Assembly (NCBI GenBank): GCA_900767375.1
Contig: CAAFYX010000031.1
Location: 1-19,716, forward strand
From: Rikenellaceae bacterium
GTDB taxonomy: Bacteria; Bacteroidota; Bacteroidia; Bacteroidales; UBA932
DNA length: 19,716 nucleotides
Direction of reading: 5' to 3'
Below the pieces are notes generated by a model, which ran no database searches, was not told the DNA's origin, and saw only the letters and a list, made by a program, of their open reading frames with translations. This document shows positions 8,244 to 15,409 of the stretch, in pieces. Every line of letters starts with the position of its first letter. Within the stretch, counting starts at the first letter, position 1. The translations under genes and the position numbers were made by a program.

Positions 8244-9317
8244 TCATTTGAGCCTGTATTCGGTGATGTTCTGTATCCCGGGTATTCCGTAATACGCCTG
8301 AACGATATCACCTTTAATAAATACTTCACGACCAAGGATATCCGGGTTGTCCACAAGATTCAGGGCATCCCGGATATCTCCTTTCTGGAGCTGGACGGAC
8401 ATGCATGAGGATTTTTCCGTCACCGATGCTCTGGAAGCGATGGCGATGTTTGTCCTGGAACTGAACGGTCCCTCGAAAGAGACCTTGGACGAGCTCAGGT
8501 CGCCTCCTACTACATAGCCGCGTACCCAGACACCCTTCGACCCCACCATGCCCTTCGCCTGCTGGATGTTGCACACCCCGGAATCAGGCAGCTGCAGCCC
8601 TCCACCATCTCCTATGGAATAGTCTTCGAATGACCAGTAACGCGTGGTGTCCAGCTGGATGGACACAGGTATGGAGGATGAGACAGGCGACGGAGCCGAG
8701 ATGTTCACGGAAAGTATCTCACGGCTCTCCAGACGGCGGACGAACAGTTCCCTGTCCTCAGCCCCGTCACTCAGGACCAGGGCGACCTCGCCCGGGCGGA
8801 AATAGGCTATCCTCTTCTCCGAGTAACCGTACATGAGCTTGCCGTCATCAGACTTGAGAAACAGCGTCCCGTTGGGGAAGGACGTAAGGAAATTCTCCGC
8901 GATATTCAGCTTTATGCCGGAGTTTATCTGATGGCATACCAGATCCACGTATGACCTCTTGCCCGATTCCACTATCACGGAACGGGCATCTCCATACTGA
9001 GGGGTGCCGAACTCGGGGCGCTCGAAGGTACAGGATACGGCCTTTACGGAATACTCGCCCGCAGAGACCTCGATGGTCTCGGGCGAAAGGCCGTAAGGCC
9101 CTTCATAGACAGGGGTTCCGTCGGCAGAAAGGACAGTAAGGATGAAGTCGTTAGTGTCCGGAACGGACAGGCCGGAGGCCCGCGTCTGACCGGAAGCGGA
9201 AAAACGGAGAAGGAGCTCTCCCTTCCCCATCGAAGGGAACAGCGACTCACAGGATAAGAGGGCCGGAGCCAGTACTGCCAGTATCGGCAGTGCAAGAAAA
9301 AAACGAGGTGTTTTCAT
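8244..9317 (-). CDS. DUF4493-type lipoprotein with C-terminal OB-fold-like (DUF6359-like) domain
   Basis: This 357-residue lipoprotein is of unknown function. The signal peptide ends in a lipobox at C23 (A-L-L-S-C). The N-terminal region has features of DUF4493: a G-K-G-E-L-L-L-R-F start, then D-T-N-D-F and Y-E-G-P in a beta-rich domain that resembles surface or fimbria-associated folds of Bacteroidota. The last ~115 residues contain G-V-W-V-R-G-Y-V-V-G and a closing I-T-E-Y-R-L-K, as in the DUF6359 OB-fold-like domain. The ATG at 9317 is chosen over an in-frame start at 9386, which would bury the signal peptide and overlap a -7 element at 9356-9363. The gene is convergent with the M16 peptidase (4 bp between stops) and is a single-gene unit. 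Domain names come from pattern memory, not a search. Confidence 0.75.
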   Translation of the reverse strand: MKTPRFFLALPILAVLAPALLSCESLFPSMGKGELLLRFSASGQTRASGLSVPDTNDFILTVLSADGTPVYEGPYGLSPETIEVSAGEYSVKAVSCTFERPEFGTPQYGDARSVIVESGKRSYVDLVCHQINSGIKLNIAENFLTSFPNGTLFLKSDDGKLMYGYSEKRIAYFRPGEVALVLSDGAEDRELFVRRLESREILSVNISAPSPVSSSIPVSIQLDTTRYWSFEDYSIGDGGGLQLPDSGVCNIQQAKGMVGSKGVWVRGYVVGGDLSSSKVSFEGPFSSRTNIAIASRASVTEKSSCMSVQLQKGDIRDALNLVDNPDILGREVFIKGDIVQAYYGIPGIQNITEYRLK

Positions 9318-9355
9318 GATGGTTTGATTTTGTCGGCCGCGGAATTGCAGCCGGA

Positions 9356-9363
9356 CAAAAGTA
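9356..9363 (-). promoter_or_regulatory. -7 element for the DUF4493 lipoprotein gene
   Basis: Read on the minus strand this is TACTTTTG, an exact TAnnTTTG match, giving a leader of about 30 nt to the ATG at 9317. A TTTG lies about 25 nt further upstream (9389-9392), wider than the usual 19-21 nt. Confidence 0.45.
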
Positions 9364-9415
9364 CCTCCCCGTGAAGAGAAAAACATATCAAATCATATAA
9401 AACCACCACCCATAT

Positions 9416-9456
9416 AAAAAAAATTCACGGCGCATCGTATCACTACGACAACGCCG
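9416..9456 (-). terminator. Second hairpin with T-tract between trpB2-type gene and lipoprotein gene
   Basis: CGGCG (9428-9432) pairs with CGCCG (9452-9456), and an inner CGTA/TACG (9436-9439 with 9444-9447) closes a 4-nt loop, with a small internal loop between the stems. On the minus strand four bases then eight T's follow (9423-9416). It may be a back-up terminator or the 3' end of a small RNA. Confidence 0.4.
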
Positions 9457-9505
9457 CTACTTAACCTAAACTTAAACTATGAAAAACTTCGTTGTAAATT
9501 TATAT

Positions 9506-9547
9506 AAAAAAACTCGTTCCCACCATAAAAAATGGTAAAAAACGAGT
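9506..9547 (-). terminator. Rho-independent terminator of the TrpB2-type gene
   Basis: ACTCGTT (9512-9518) pairs with AACGAGT (9541-9547), and an inner ACCAT/ATGGT pair (9522-9526 with 9532-9536) extends the hairpin. On the minus strand it runs into six T's (9511-9506). It lies about 40 nt after the stop of the minus-strand gene. Confidence 0.7.
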
Positions 9548-9585
9548 AATTGTCCAAATTGTGTTAGAAAAAACGACCGAACGTG

Positions 9586-10938
9586 TTATTTTTCTGAGAG
9601 GAAACGCTCGATCTCCTCATCGGAAAGAGTATAGTTCACAAGGTTACCGTTCAGGAACTGGTCGTATGAAGCCATGTCCATGAGGCCGTGTCCCGTAAGG
9701 TTGAAGAGGATCACCTTCTCCTCACCGGACTCTATGCACTTCTTCGCCTCACGGATGGTGGCAGCGATGGCGTGGCAGGACTCAGGAGCAGGGATGATGC
9801 CCTCCGAGCGGGCAAAAAGGCATCCTGCCTCGAAAGATTCGAGCTGGTTTACATCCAGGCCTTCCATGAAGCCGTCCTTGAGGAGCTGCGAGACAATGCC
9901 GCCGGCACCGTGGTAGCGGAGGCCGCCGGCGTGGATATTGGCGGGAGCGAACTTGTGTCCGAGGGTATACATCGGAATGAGCGGCGTGTAACCGGCCTCG
10001 TCACCGAAGTCGTATTCAAAGTGGCCGCGTGTGAGCTTTGGGCAGGATGCCGGCTCGACGGCGATGAAGCGGGTCTTCTTTCCGTCGAAGAAGTTGTGCC
10101 TCATGAACGGGAAGGCGATGCCGCTGAAGTTGGATCCGCCGCCGAAGCAGGCGATGACCGTATCAGGGTACTCCCCTGCCATCTCCAGCTGTTTCTCGGC
10201 CTCCAGGCCGATGATGGTCTGATGGAGGGAGACGTGGCTCATGGTGGAGCCGAGGGTGTACTTGCACTTTTCAGGAGTGGTCCGGGCCAGCTCCACAGCC
10301 TCGGAGATGGCGGTACCGAGCGAGCCCTGATGGTTTGGATTGGCCGTGAGGATGTCCTTTCCGGCACGGGTGGACATGGATGGGGACGGGGTGACCTGGG
10401 CGCCGAACACCCTCATCATGGAGCGGCGGTAAGGCTTCTGCTCATAGCTGACCTTGACCTGATACACTGCAGCCTCGAGTCCGAAAAGCTTTGCGGAATA
10501 CGAGAGTGCAGTACCCCACTGGCCTGCACCGGTCTCGGTCGTGACGTTTGTCACGCCCTCCTTCATGCAGTAGTATGCTTGAGGTATGGCTGAGTTGAGC
10601 TTGTGCGAGCCGACCGGGCTGACGCTTTCGTTCTTGAAATATATATGTGCAGGGGTCCCCAGAGCCTCCTCGAGTCCGTAAGCGCGGACGAGAGGGGTGG
10701 AACGGTAATATTTGTACTTCTCCCTGACCTCCTCCGGGATGTCGATCCATCGGTCAGTGACATTCAGCTCCTGCTTGCAGCATTCCCTGGCAAAAAGCTG
10801 TGCCAGCTGGTCCTCAGTGACAGGCTGGCGTGTCTGCGGGTCGAGCATCGGCAGCGGTTTGTTCGGCATGTCAGCCTGAATGTTGTACCACTGGCGAGGA
10901 ATATCATCCTCCGCGAGAAAGAATCTTTTCTGTTTCAT
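9586..10938 (-). CDS. trpB2: Tryptophan synthase beta chain, TrpB2 type (PLP enzyme)
   Basis: This 450-residue PLP-dependent enzyme is predicted to make L-tryptophan from indole and L-serine. It belongs to the TrpB2 branch rather than the TrpA-partnered TrpB1: it is longer (about 450 against 400 residues) and has the N-terminal extension starting with F-F-L-A-E-D-D. The PLP lysine is K113 in VGSHKLN, the substrate carboxylate loop is E135-T-G-A-G-Q-W and the phosphate-binding glycine loop is GGGSN (266-270). No trpA or other trp gene is adjacent, which is common for TrpB2 and suggests indole salvage. The start at 10938 (MKQKRFF) is preferred to an in-frame ATG 36 nt upstream because it matches the usual family N-terminus. 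A weak -7-like element lies at 10963-10969, and a terminator follows the stop. Confidence 0.9.
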   Translation of the reverse strand: MKQKRFFLAEDDIPRQWYNIQADMPNKPLPMLDPQTRQPVTEDQLAQLFARECCKQELNVTDRWIDIPEEVREKYKYYRSTPLVRAYGLEEALGTPAHIYFKNESVSPVGSHKLNSAIPQAYYCMKEGVTNVTTETGAGQWGTALSYSAKLFGLEAAVYQVKVSYEQKPYRRSMMRVFGAQVTPSPSMSTRAGKDILTANPNHQGSLGTAISEAVELARTTPEKCKYTLGSTMSHVSLHQTIIGLEAEKQLEMAGEYPDTVIACFGGGSNFSGIAFPFMRHNFFDGKKTRFIAVEPASCPKLTRGHFEYDFGDEAGYTPLIPMYTLGHKFAPANIHAGGLRYHGAGGIVSQLLKDGFMEGLDVNQLESFEAGCLFARSEGIIPAPESCHAIAATIREAKKCIESGEEKVILFNLTGHGLMDMASYDQFLNGNLVNYTLSDEEIERFLSEK

Positions 10939-10962
10939 TTTTGTCGTCTTTGTAATTTGTTG

Positions 10963-10969
10963 CAATATA
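10963..10969 (-). promoter_or_regulatory. Weak -7-like element for the TrpB2-type gene
   Basis: Minus-strand TATATTG is one T short of TAnnTTTG and lies about 25 nt before the chosen ATG. There is no recognisable -33 box. The position is plausible but the match is poor. Confidence 0.25.
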
Positions 10970-11034
10970 ATCATTTTTTAAAATATTTAATAATTTGGAG
11001 AATAAAAAAAACTTCCCATTAGAAGAATTTTTTC

Positions 11035-11042
11035 TATATTTC
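11035..11042 (+). promoter_or_regulatory. Weak -7-like element for the outer-membrane barrel gene
   Basis: TATATTTC differs from TAnnTTTG at the last base and lies 23 nt before the ATG at 11065. A second imperfect match (TAACTTTTG) follows at 11044-11052. Neither has a clear -33 partner. Confidence 0.25.
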
Positions 11043-11064
11043 GTAACTTTTGGACAGAAACCAC

Positions 11065-12315
11065 ATGAGATTCAGAGCCGCAGCCATACTACTTCTTCTC
11101 GTTTCACTGACCTCACAGGCACAGGAAAAGGTAAAGCACGGCTTCAATTCCGTCCCCTACCCCGTCATCGGATGGAGCGACGACCTGGGCATCCAGTACG
11201 GCCTGAACTACACGCTCTTCAACTACGGGGACGGCTCCATGTTCCCGAACTACAAGTACAAGGTGGTGGCGGAAGTCTCCAGGTACACGAAGGGCCAGAC
11301 AGGAGTGAAGATGACCTTCAACTCCTCATACCTTATCCCTGGCATCACCGTGTCAGCCGCTGTGGCCTACAACTTCAACCCCCTCTACCAGTTCTATGGA
11401 TTCAACGGCACGGTAACCCCTTTCGACTCCAGCCTCCACAGGAAGAACGGGACCGCCTACTACGACATCGACAGGAAGTTCGTCAGGGCCGTCGCCAACT
11501 TCCAGGGCAACATCTGCACAGGCCTGAGATGGGCCGCAGGAGTCAATTTCCTTTCTTACAGGATCTCCGATGTCAACACCAAATACGGCTATGACCCGTC
11601 CCGCTCACTATACCGCGACTACATCGCGGACGGGACCATCAGGGCGGATGAGGCCGGAGGCGGCAATGTCCTGGAGTACAACGCCGGCATCGTCTACGAC
11701 ACGCGCGACGCCACATCCGTGCCTACCAGGGGCATCTGGGCGGAGTTCTACCTCACGGGCTCCCCTGACATATTCAAGACAGGCTACCACTACTCCCGAC
11801 TCAGCGCCCACTTCAGGCACTATGTCTCACCGTGGGGTGATGACCGTTTCACCGTCGCCTACCATCTGGGATACCAGAACATCCTCAGCGGCGAAGCACC
11901 GTTCTACGTCCTGCAGAACATAACATCGCTCGTCATAAACAAGACCGTCTATGAGGGGCTGGGCAACCGCTACACCATCCGCGGCACCCGCAGCAACAGG
12001 TTCGTCGCCAACGGCTACGCCTGGGGCAATCTTGAAATGCGCATAAAGCTCTTCCATTTCATACTGAAGAACCAGGCGTTCTATGTATCCACCAACCCTT
12101 TCATCGACATGGGAGCCATCGTGAATCCTTTCCGTCTGGGAGCTGAAAAGGGCACTGACCTCTACAGGGAGGCCACCAGGCTTCACGAAAGTGCCGGCCT
12201 GGGTCTGAAACTGGTGATGAACAGGAACTTCGTGGTGGGGGTGGAAGCAGCCAAACCTTTCCGTCCCGAGGACGGGCACGGCCGCTTCATCGTCGGCACC
12301 AACTACATATTTTAA
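11065..12315 (+). CDS. Omp85/D15-like outer-membrane beta-barrel protein without POTRA domains
   Basis: This 416-residue protein has a signal peptide (residues 1 to about 19, cleaved near S-Q-A) and then alternating amphipathic beta-strands throughout. It resembles the barrel half of Omp85/BamA (surface antigen D15): near the C-terminus T-I-R-G-T precedes a G-Y-A-W-G-N-L-E-M-R strand, like the R-G and N-x-E-x-R elements of that family. The chain ends in F-I-V-G-T-N-Y-I-F with a terminal aromatic, as expected of a barrel assembly signal. The mature chain enters the barrel almost at once, so POTRA repeats are absent and this is not BamA or TamA. The cargo or role is unknown. The ATG at 11065 is chosen over a TTG at 11050 because it begins the signal peptide directly. 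A small periplasmic protein follows after 108 bp. Confidence 0.8.
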   Translation: MRFRAAAILLLLVSLTSQAQEKVKHGFNSVPYPVIGWSDDLGIQYGLNYTLFNYGDGSMFPNYKYKVVAEVSRYTKGQTGVKMTFNSSYLIPGITVSAAVAYNFNPLYQFYGFNGTVTPFDSSLHRKNGTAYYDIDRKFVRAVANFQGNICTGLRWAAGVNFLSYRISDVNTKYGYDPSRSLYRDYIADGTIRADEAGGGNVLEYNAGIVYDTRDATSVPTRGIWAEFYLTGSPDIFKTGYHYSRLSAHFRHYVSPWGDDRFTVAYHLGYQNILSGEAPFYVLQNITSLVINKTVYEGLGNRYTIRGTRSNRFVANGYAWGNLEMRIKLFHFILKNQAFYVSTNPFIDMGAIVNPFRLGAEKGTDLYREATRLHESAGLGLKLVMNRNFVVGVEAAKPFRPEDGHGRFIVGTNYIF

Positions 12316-12423
12316 AAAAACACGAGAATAAGGTTAAACTTCCACACATTGTTTTTGTCAAAGTTACAGTGCGCCTCAAAAGCCACAACGTATAAAATCA
12401 TAATAACCTAACACTATTTCAAA

Positions 12424-12795
12424 ATGAAGAAATTTATTGTTACCCTTATGGCAGCTGCGATGATGCTCTTCGCAGGCTCAACAAAGGCTGACGCCCAGGG
12501 CCCTGGTTTCGGCAACTTCGACCCTGCACAGATCGCTCAGATGAGAGTTGACCAGATTAAGGAAAGCCTCAAGATCAATGACGATCAGGCTACCAAGCTC
12601 CTTGACCTCTTCAAGAAGGAGATGGAGGAGATGAGCAAGATGTTCGAAGGCGGCGGTATGCCTGACATGAGCAAGATGCAGGAAAACCAGAAGAAGCAGG
12701 ATGAGGCCATCCAGAAGATCCTCACCGAGGACCAGTACAAGGCCTATGCTGAGCAGCAGAGAAAGATGATGGAGCAGTTCGGCGGCGGTTTCTAG
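12424..12795 (+). CDS. Small periplasmic helical protein, Spy/CpxP-like (LTxxQ)
   Basis: This 123-residue protein has a signal peptide cleaved near A-D-A (residue 24). The mature part is almost entirely helical, rich in Lys, Glu, Met and Gln. LTEDQ at 100-104 fits the LTxxQ motif of the Spy/CpxP family of periplasmic chaperones and stress sensors, and a related LKINDDQ (49-55) lies in the first helix. The total length is in the family's range. The protein ends in a Gly-rich tail. The gene lies 108 bp after an outer-membrane barrel gene on the same strand and may be co-transcribed or have its own promoter. No TAnnTTTG is visible in the gap. The similarity is motif-level, so a generic secreted helical protein remains possible. 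Confidence 0.75.
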   Translation: MKKFIVTLMAAAMMLFAGSTKADAQGPGFGNFDPAQIAQMRVDQIKESLKINDDQATKLLDLFKKEMEEMSKMFEGGGMPDMSKMQENQKKQDEAIQKILTEDQYKAYAEQQRKMMEQFGGGF

Positions 12796-12818
12796 GCCAC
12801 AGGACTGAATCACAATAG

Positions 12819-12857
12819 AAAAACCTCCCGGAATTAGTTGTGCCCGGGAGGTTTTTT
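12819..12857. terminator. Bidirectional terminator between the small periplasmic gene and the helicase gene
   Basis: A perfect GC-rich stem (12819-12831 with 12844-12856) has an A-tract on its left and a T-tract on its right, so it can end transcripts from both sides. The plus-strand gene stops at 12795 and the minus-strand helicase stops at 12862, placing it exactly between the two converging genes. Confidence 0.88.
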
Positions 12858-12861
12858 GTAT

Positions 12862-15303
12862 CTATTTCTGTTCTGGACGCATCTTTGCGTATTTCAGGAG
12901 GATGGTCTTCGGCTCGGGATAGTCGTCGAATGCGATCTTCGCCTTGAGCTCCGGGAACGTCCCGGTGATATCCAGGATGCGGCCCGGGCCGAAGCGGTTG
13001 TGCTCGATACGCTGCCCGACAGTGAAGTCCTTCATTGGCGAAGGCACGAACGTGGCGTCATCGTAACGGGACGCCGCCGGAGCCGCCGCAGCCGGTCTGG
13101 AGACCGGAGCTGCCGGCGCGACGGGGCGCCTGGCGGGAGCGGCGGACCTGTCCTGCTTGAAATAGGTGACCGTGGAGGACTTGGCATAGGTGGAACCCTT
13201 GGAAGGGTTTCCGAAACGCTTGCCGAAGCCTCCGAAAGACGGAGAGTCGGAGAATCCGGAGGATTCGAAATCCCCTTCGGTCAGCGGATTAGCCACATAC
13301 CTGGTATCGATTTCCTTGAGGAAACGGCTCGGGGAATTGGACTCGTGCTTGCCGTTGCGCATACGGGTCTCGGTAAAGGAGAGGGCGATGGTGCGCTTGG
13401 CCCTGGTGATGGCGACATAGAAGAGGCGTCTTTCCTCCTCGATATCCGTCGGGCTTGCGAGCATTCCCCCGGAAGGGAAGATGTTCTCCTCCATCCCCGC
13501 GACGAAGACATATGGGAACTCCAGGCCCTTTGCAGAATGTACTGTCATCAGGGCGACTTTATTGTTTGTGTCCTCCTCGTCGGCGATGTCGACATTGCTC
13601 AGAAGCGATACGTTCTCCAGGAACTCGTCCAGTCTCACTGTCGGTATGTCCTCTTTCTGAGGGAGTTGACCCTCTGGAAACTCTGCCAGATACTCGTTCT
13701 GACGGTCCTCCACGAAGGAGGCGACGCTGTTGATGAGCTCCTCGACATTGGAGGTGCGGGACATACCCTCGATGGAGGTGTCGCTCTTGAAGAAGGCATA
13801 AAGTCCGGAGTCGTCGGCTATCTTCTGCGCCAGCGCAAGAGCATCGGTAGAAGCGACCATCTGCGCAAGACGGTTTATCATTTCACCAAATGAGCGGAGC
13901 TTGAGCATGGCGGCGTTCCTTATACCGTACTGCTCAAGGTCTTCGGCGAAGACGGCTTTGAAAAGCGAGGTCTGATGGGCTCTCGCAGCCTTGTCCAACG
14001 CCTCAAGGGTAGTGTCGCCGATGCCGCGCGCCGGCTTGTTCACCACGCGCTTGAAGGACTCCTCGTCATGAGGATTGACCACAAGCTTGAAATAGGCCAT
14101 CATGTCCTTGATCTCCATCCGCTCGAAGAACGAGTTGCCGGAGTAGATCATATACGGTACGTTGCGGCGGCGGAGGGCCTCCTCAAGCGCGCGGGACTGG
14201 GAGTTAGTGCGGTAAAGGATGGCGAAATCCTGGTACTGGGCGCGTTCCGCCTGCATGCGGTCGAGGATTTCGGAAGTTATGATCACCGCCTCCTCCTGGT
14301 CGTTGTAAGCCCTGATGAAGCGGAGCTTCTCGCCCTCGTCACCCACGGCGTAGCATTCCTTCGGGATGCGGTTCTCATTCTTGGCGATGAGGGAGTTGGC
14401 GGCATTGACAATCATCTGGGTGGAACGGTAGTTGCGCTCGAGGCGGAAGACCTTGCACTCAGGGTAGTCCTTCTTGAAATTGAGTATGTTCTCGACCTTG
14501 GCCCCGCGGAATGCGTAGATGGACTGCGAGTCGTCACCGACGACGCAGAGGTTCCGGTGGAACTGGCTGAGCTTCTTCAGTATGATGTACTGGGCCAGGT
14601 TTGTGTCCTGGTACTCGTCCACAAGGATGTAGTCGAAGCGGGAGGCAATGGTCTTTAGGGCTTCTGGGTTGTCCCTGAGGAGGATGTTCATGTTCAGCAG
14701 GATGTCGTCGAAGTCCATCACCCCCGACTGCTTGCATTTGGCCGCGTAGAGCGAGTAGACGTCGCAGATCTTCGGCTTGCGGGCGTGGGTGTCGTTCATT
14801 ATGACCGTAGCATTGGCGCGGTAGGCTTCGGCGGTGACGAGGTTGTTCTTGGCCATGGAGATGCGGCCGAGGACTTCCTTGGGCTTGTATATCTTGTCAT
14901 CGAGCTGGAGCTCCTTGACGCAGGCCTTGATGGCGCTGACGGAGTCCGAAGTGTCATAGATGGTGAATGACTCGGGGTAGCCGAGCGAAGCGGCGTACTC
15001 CCTCAGGAAACGGATGAAGACGGAATGGAAAGTGCCCATGCAGAGACGTCTTGCCTTCCTCTCCCCCACCATCAGAGCGATACGCTCCTTCATCTCGCCG
15101 GCGGCCTTCTTCGTGAAGGTCAGGGCAAGTATCCTGGCCGGATCGCACCCCCCGTCGAGAATGTTCGCAATCCTGCTCGTCAGCACTCTGGTCTTTCCCG
15201 AGCCCGCTCCGGCGACGATCAGGACCGGCCCCTCAACACAGGCGACAGCACTCTTCTGCTCGCTGTTCAACCCCTCAAAAACATTCGCGTTGTTCATCTC
15301 CAT
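12862..15303 (-). CDS. pcrA: PcrA/UvrD-type superfamily 1 DNA helicase
   Basis: This 813-residue ATP-dependent 3'-5' DNA helicase acts in nucleotide-excision and mismatch repair and in clearing proteins or stalled polymerase from DNA. Motifs seen in order are the Q motif (Q16 in LNSEQ), Walker A GAGSGKT (32-38), DEYQD (229-233), GDDSQS (256-261), NYRST (291-295), TVHSAKGLEF and the C-terminal FYVAITRAK. A Pro/Ala-rich linker (about 720-747) leads to a final Tudor-like domain (about 759-813, starting V-G-Q-R-I-E-H) as in PcrA, where it contacts RNA polymerase. Starts at 15333, 15303 and 15297 are in frame. The -7 element at 15346-15353 would leave almost no leader for 15333, so 15303 is preferred, with 15297 possible. 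The gene is divergent from the nqr operon. Confidence 0.93.
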   Translation of the reverse strand: MEMNNANVFEGLNSEQKSAVACVEGPVLIVAGAGSGKTRVLTSRIANILDGGCDPARILALTFTKKAAGEMKERIALMVGERKARRLCMGTFHSVFIRFLREYAASLGYPESFTIYDTSDSVSAIKACVKELQLDDKIYKPKEVLGRISMAKNNLVTAEAYRANATVIMNDTHARKPKICDVYSLYAAKCKQSGVMDFDDILLNMNILLRDNPEALKTIASRFDYILVDEYQDTNLAQYIILKKLSQFHRNLCVVGDDSQSIYAFRGAKVENILNFKKDYPECKVFRLERNYRSTQMIVNAANSLIAKNENRIPKECYAVGDEGEKLRFIRAYNDQEEAVIITSEILDRMQAERAQYQDFAILYRTNSQSRALEEALRRRNVPYMIYSGNSFFERMEIKDMMAYFKLVVNPHDEESFKRVVNKPARGIGDTTLEALDKAARAHQTSLFKAVFAEDLEQYGIRNAAMLKLRSFGEMINRLAQMVASTDALALAQKIADDSGLYAFFKSDTSIEGMSRTSNVEELINSVASFVEDRQNEYLAEFPEGQLPQKEDIPTVRLDEFLENVSLLSNVDIADEEDTNNKVALMTVHSAKGLEFPYVFVAGMEENIFPSGGMLASPTDIEEERRLFYVAITRAKRTIALSFTETRMRNGKHESNSPSRFLKEIDTRYVANPLTEGDFESSGFSDSPSFGGFGKRFGNPSKGSTYAKSSTVTYFKQDRSAAPARRPVAPAAPVSRPAAAAPAASRYDDATFVPSPMKDFTVGQRIEHNRFGPGRILDITGTFPELKAKIAFDDYPEPKTILLKYAKMRPEQK

Positions 15304-15345
15304 TCTATATGTCCGCCAAGCGAACTTTATCAACCATAATTACCA

Positions 15346-15353
15346 CAAAATTA
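15346..15353 (-). promoter_or_regulatory. -7 element for the helicase gene
   Basis: The minus strand reads TAATTTTG, an exact TAnnTTTG match. A transcript would start near 15338, giving about 35 nt of leader to the ATG at 15303. No -33 box is visible at standard spacing. Confidence 0.45.
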
Positions 15354-15365
15354 CTAAAATTTGTC

Positions 15366-15373
15366 TATCTTTG
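15366..15373 (+). promoter_or_regulatory. -7 element for the nqr operon
   Basis: TATCTTTG matches TAnnTTTG exactly and lies 36 nt before the nqrA ATG at 15410. It is only 12 nt from the opposite-facing -7 element of the helicase gene. The -33 box is not recognisable. Confidence 0.55.
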
Positions 15374-15409
15374 TGCTCTATTTTGAAAATACTCAAACAA
15401 GTTACTATA

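Noticed and set aside
9480..9539. A 19-codon plus-strand frame (starting M-K-N-F-V-V) in the gap near the TrpB2-type terminator
   Set aside because: It overlaps the terminator hairpin, is Lys-rich from AT-rich DNA, and has no ribosome-binding site or neighbour to support it.
9688..10593. 301-codon plus-strand frame opposite the TrpB2-type gene
   Set aside because: It lies antisense to a gene with a complete set of PLP-enzyme motifs; no domain is seen in the shadow frame.
12838..13893. 351-codon plus-strand frame opposite the helicase
   Set aside because: It overlaps the terminator and the conserved helicase motifs on the other strand, and its composition is Gly/Arg/Glu-rich shadow sequence.
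15014..15409. N-terminal extension of NqrA by 132 codons
   Set aside because: It runs antisense through the helicase 5' end and across the nqr -7 element. The family N-terminus begins at the ATG at 15410.
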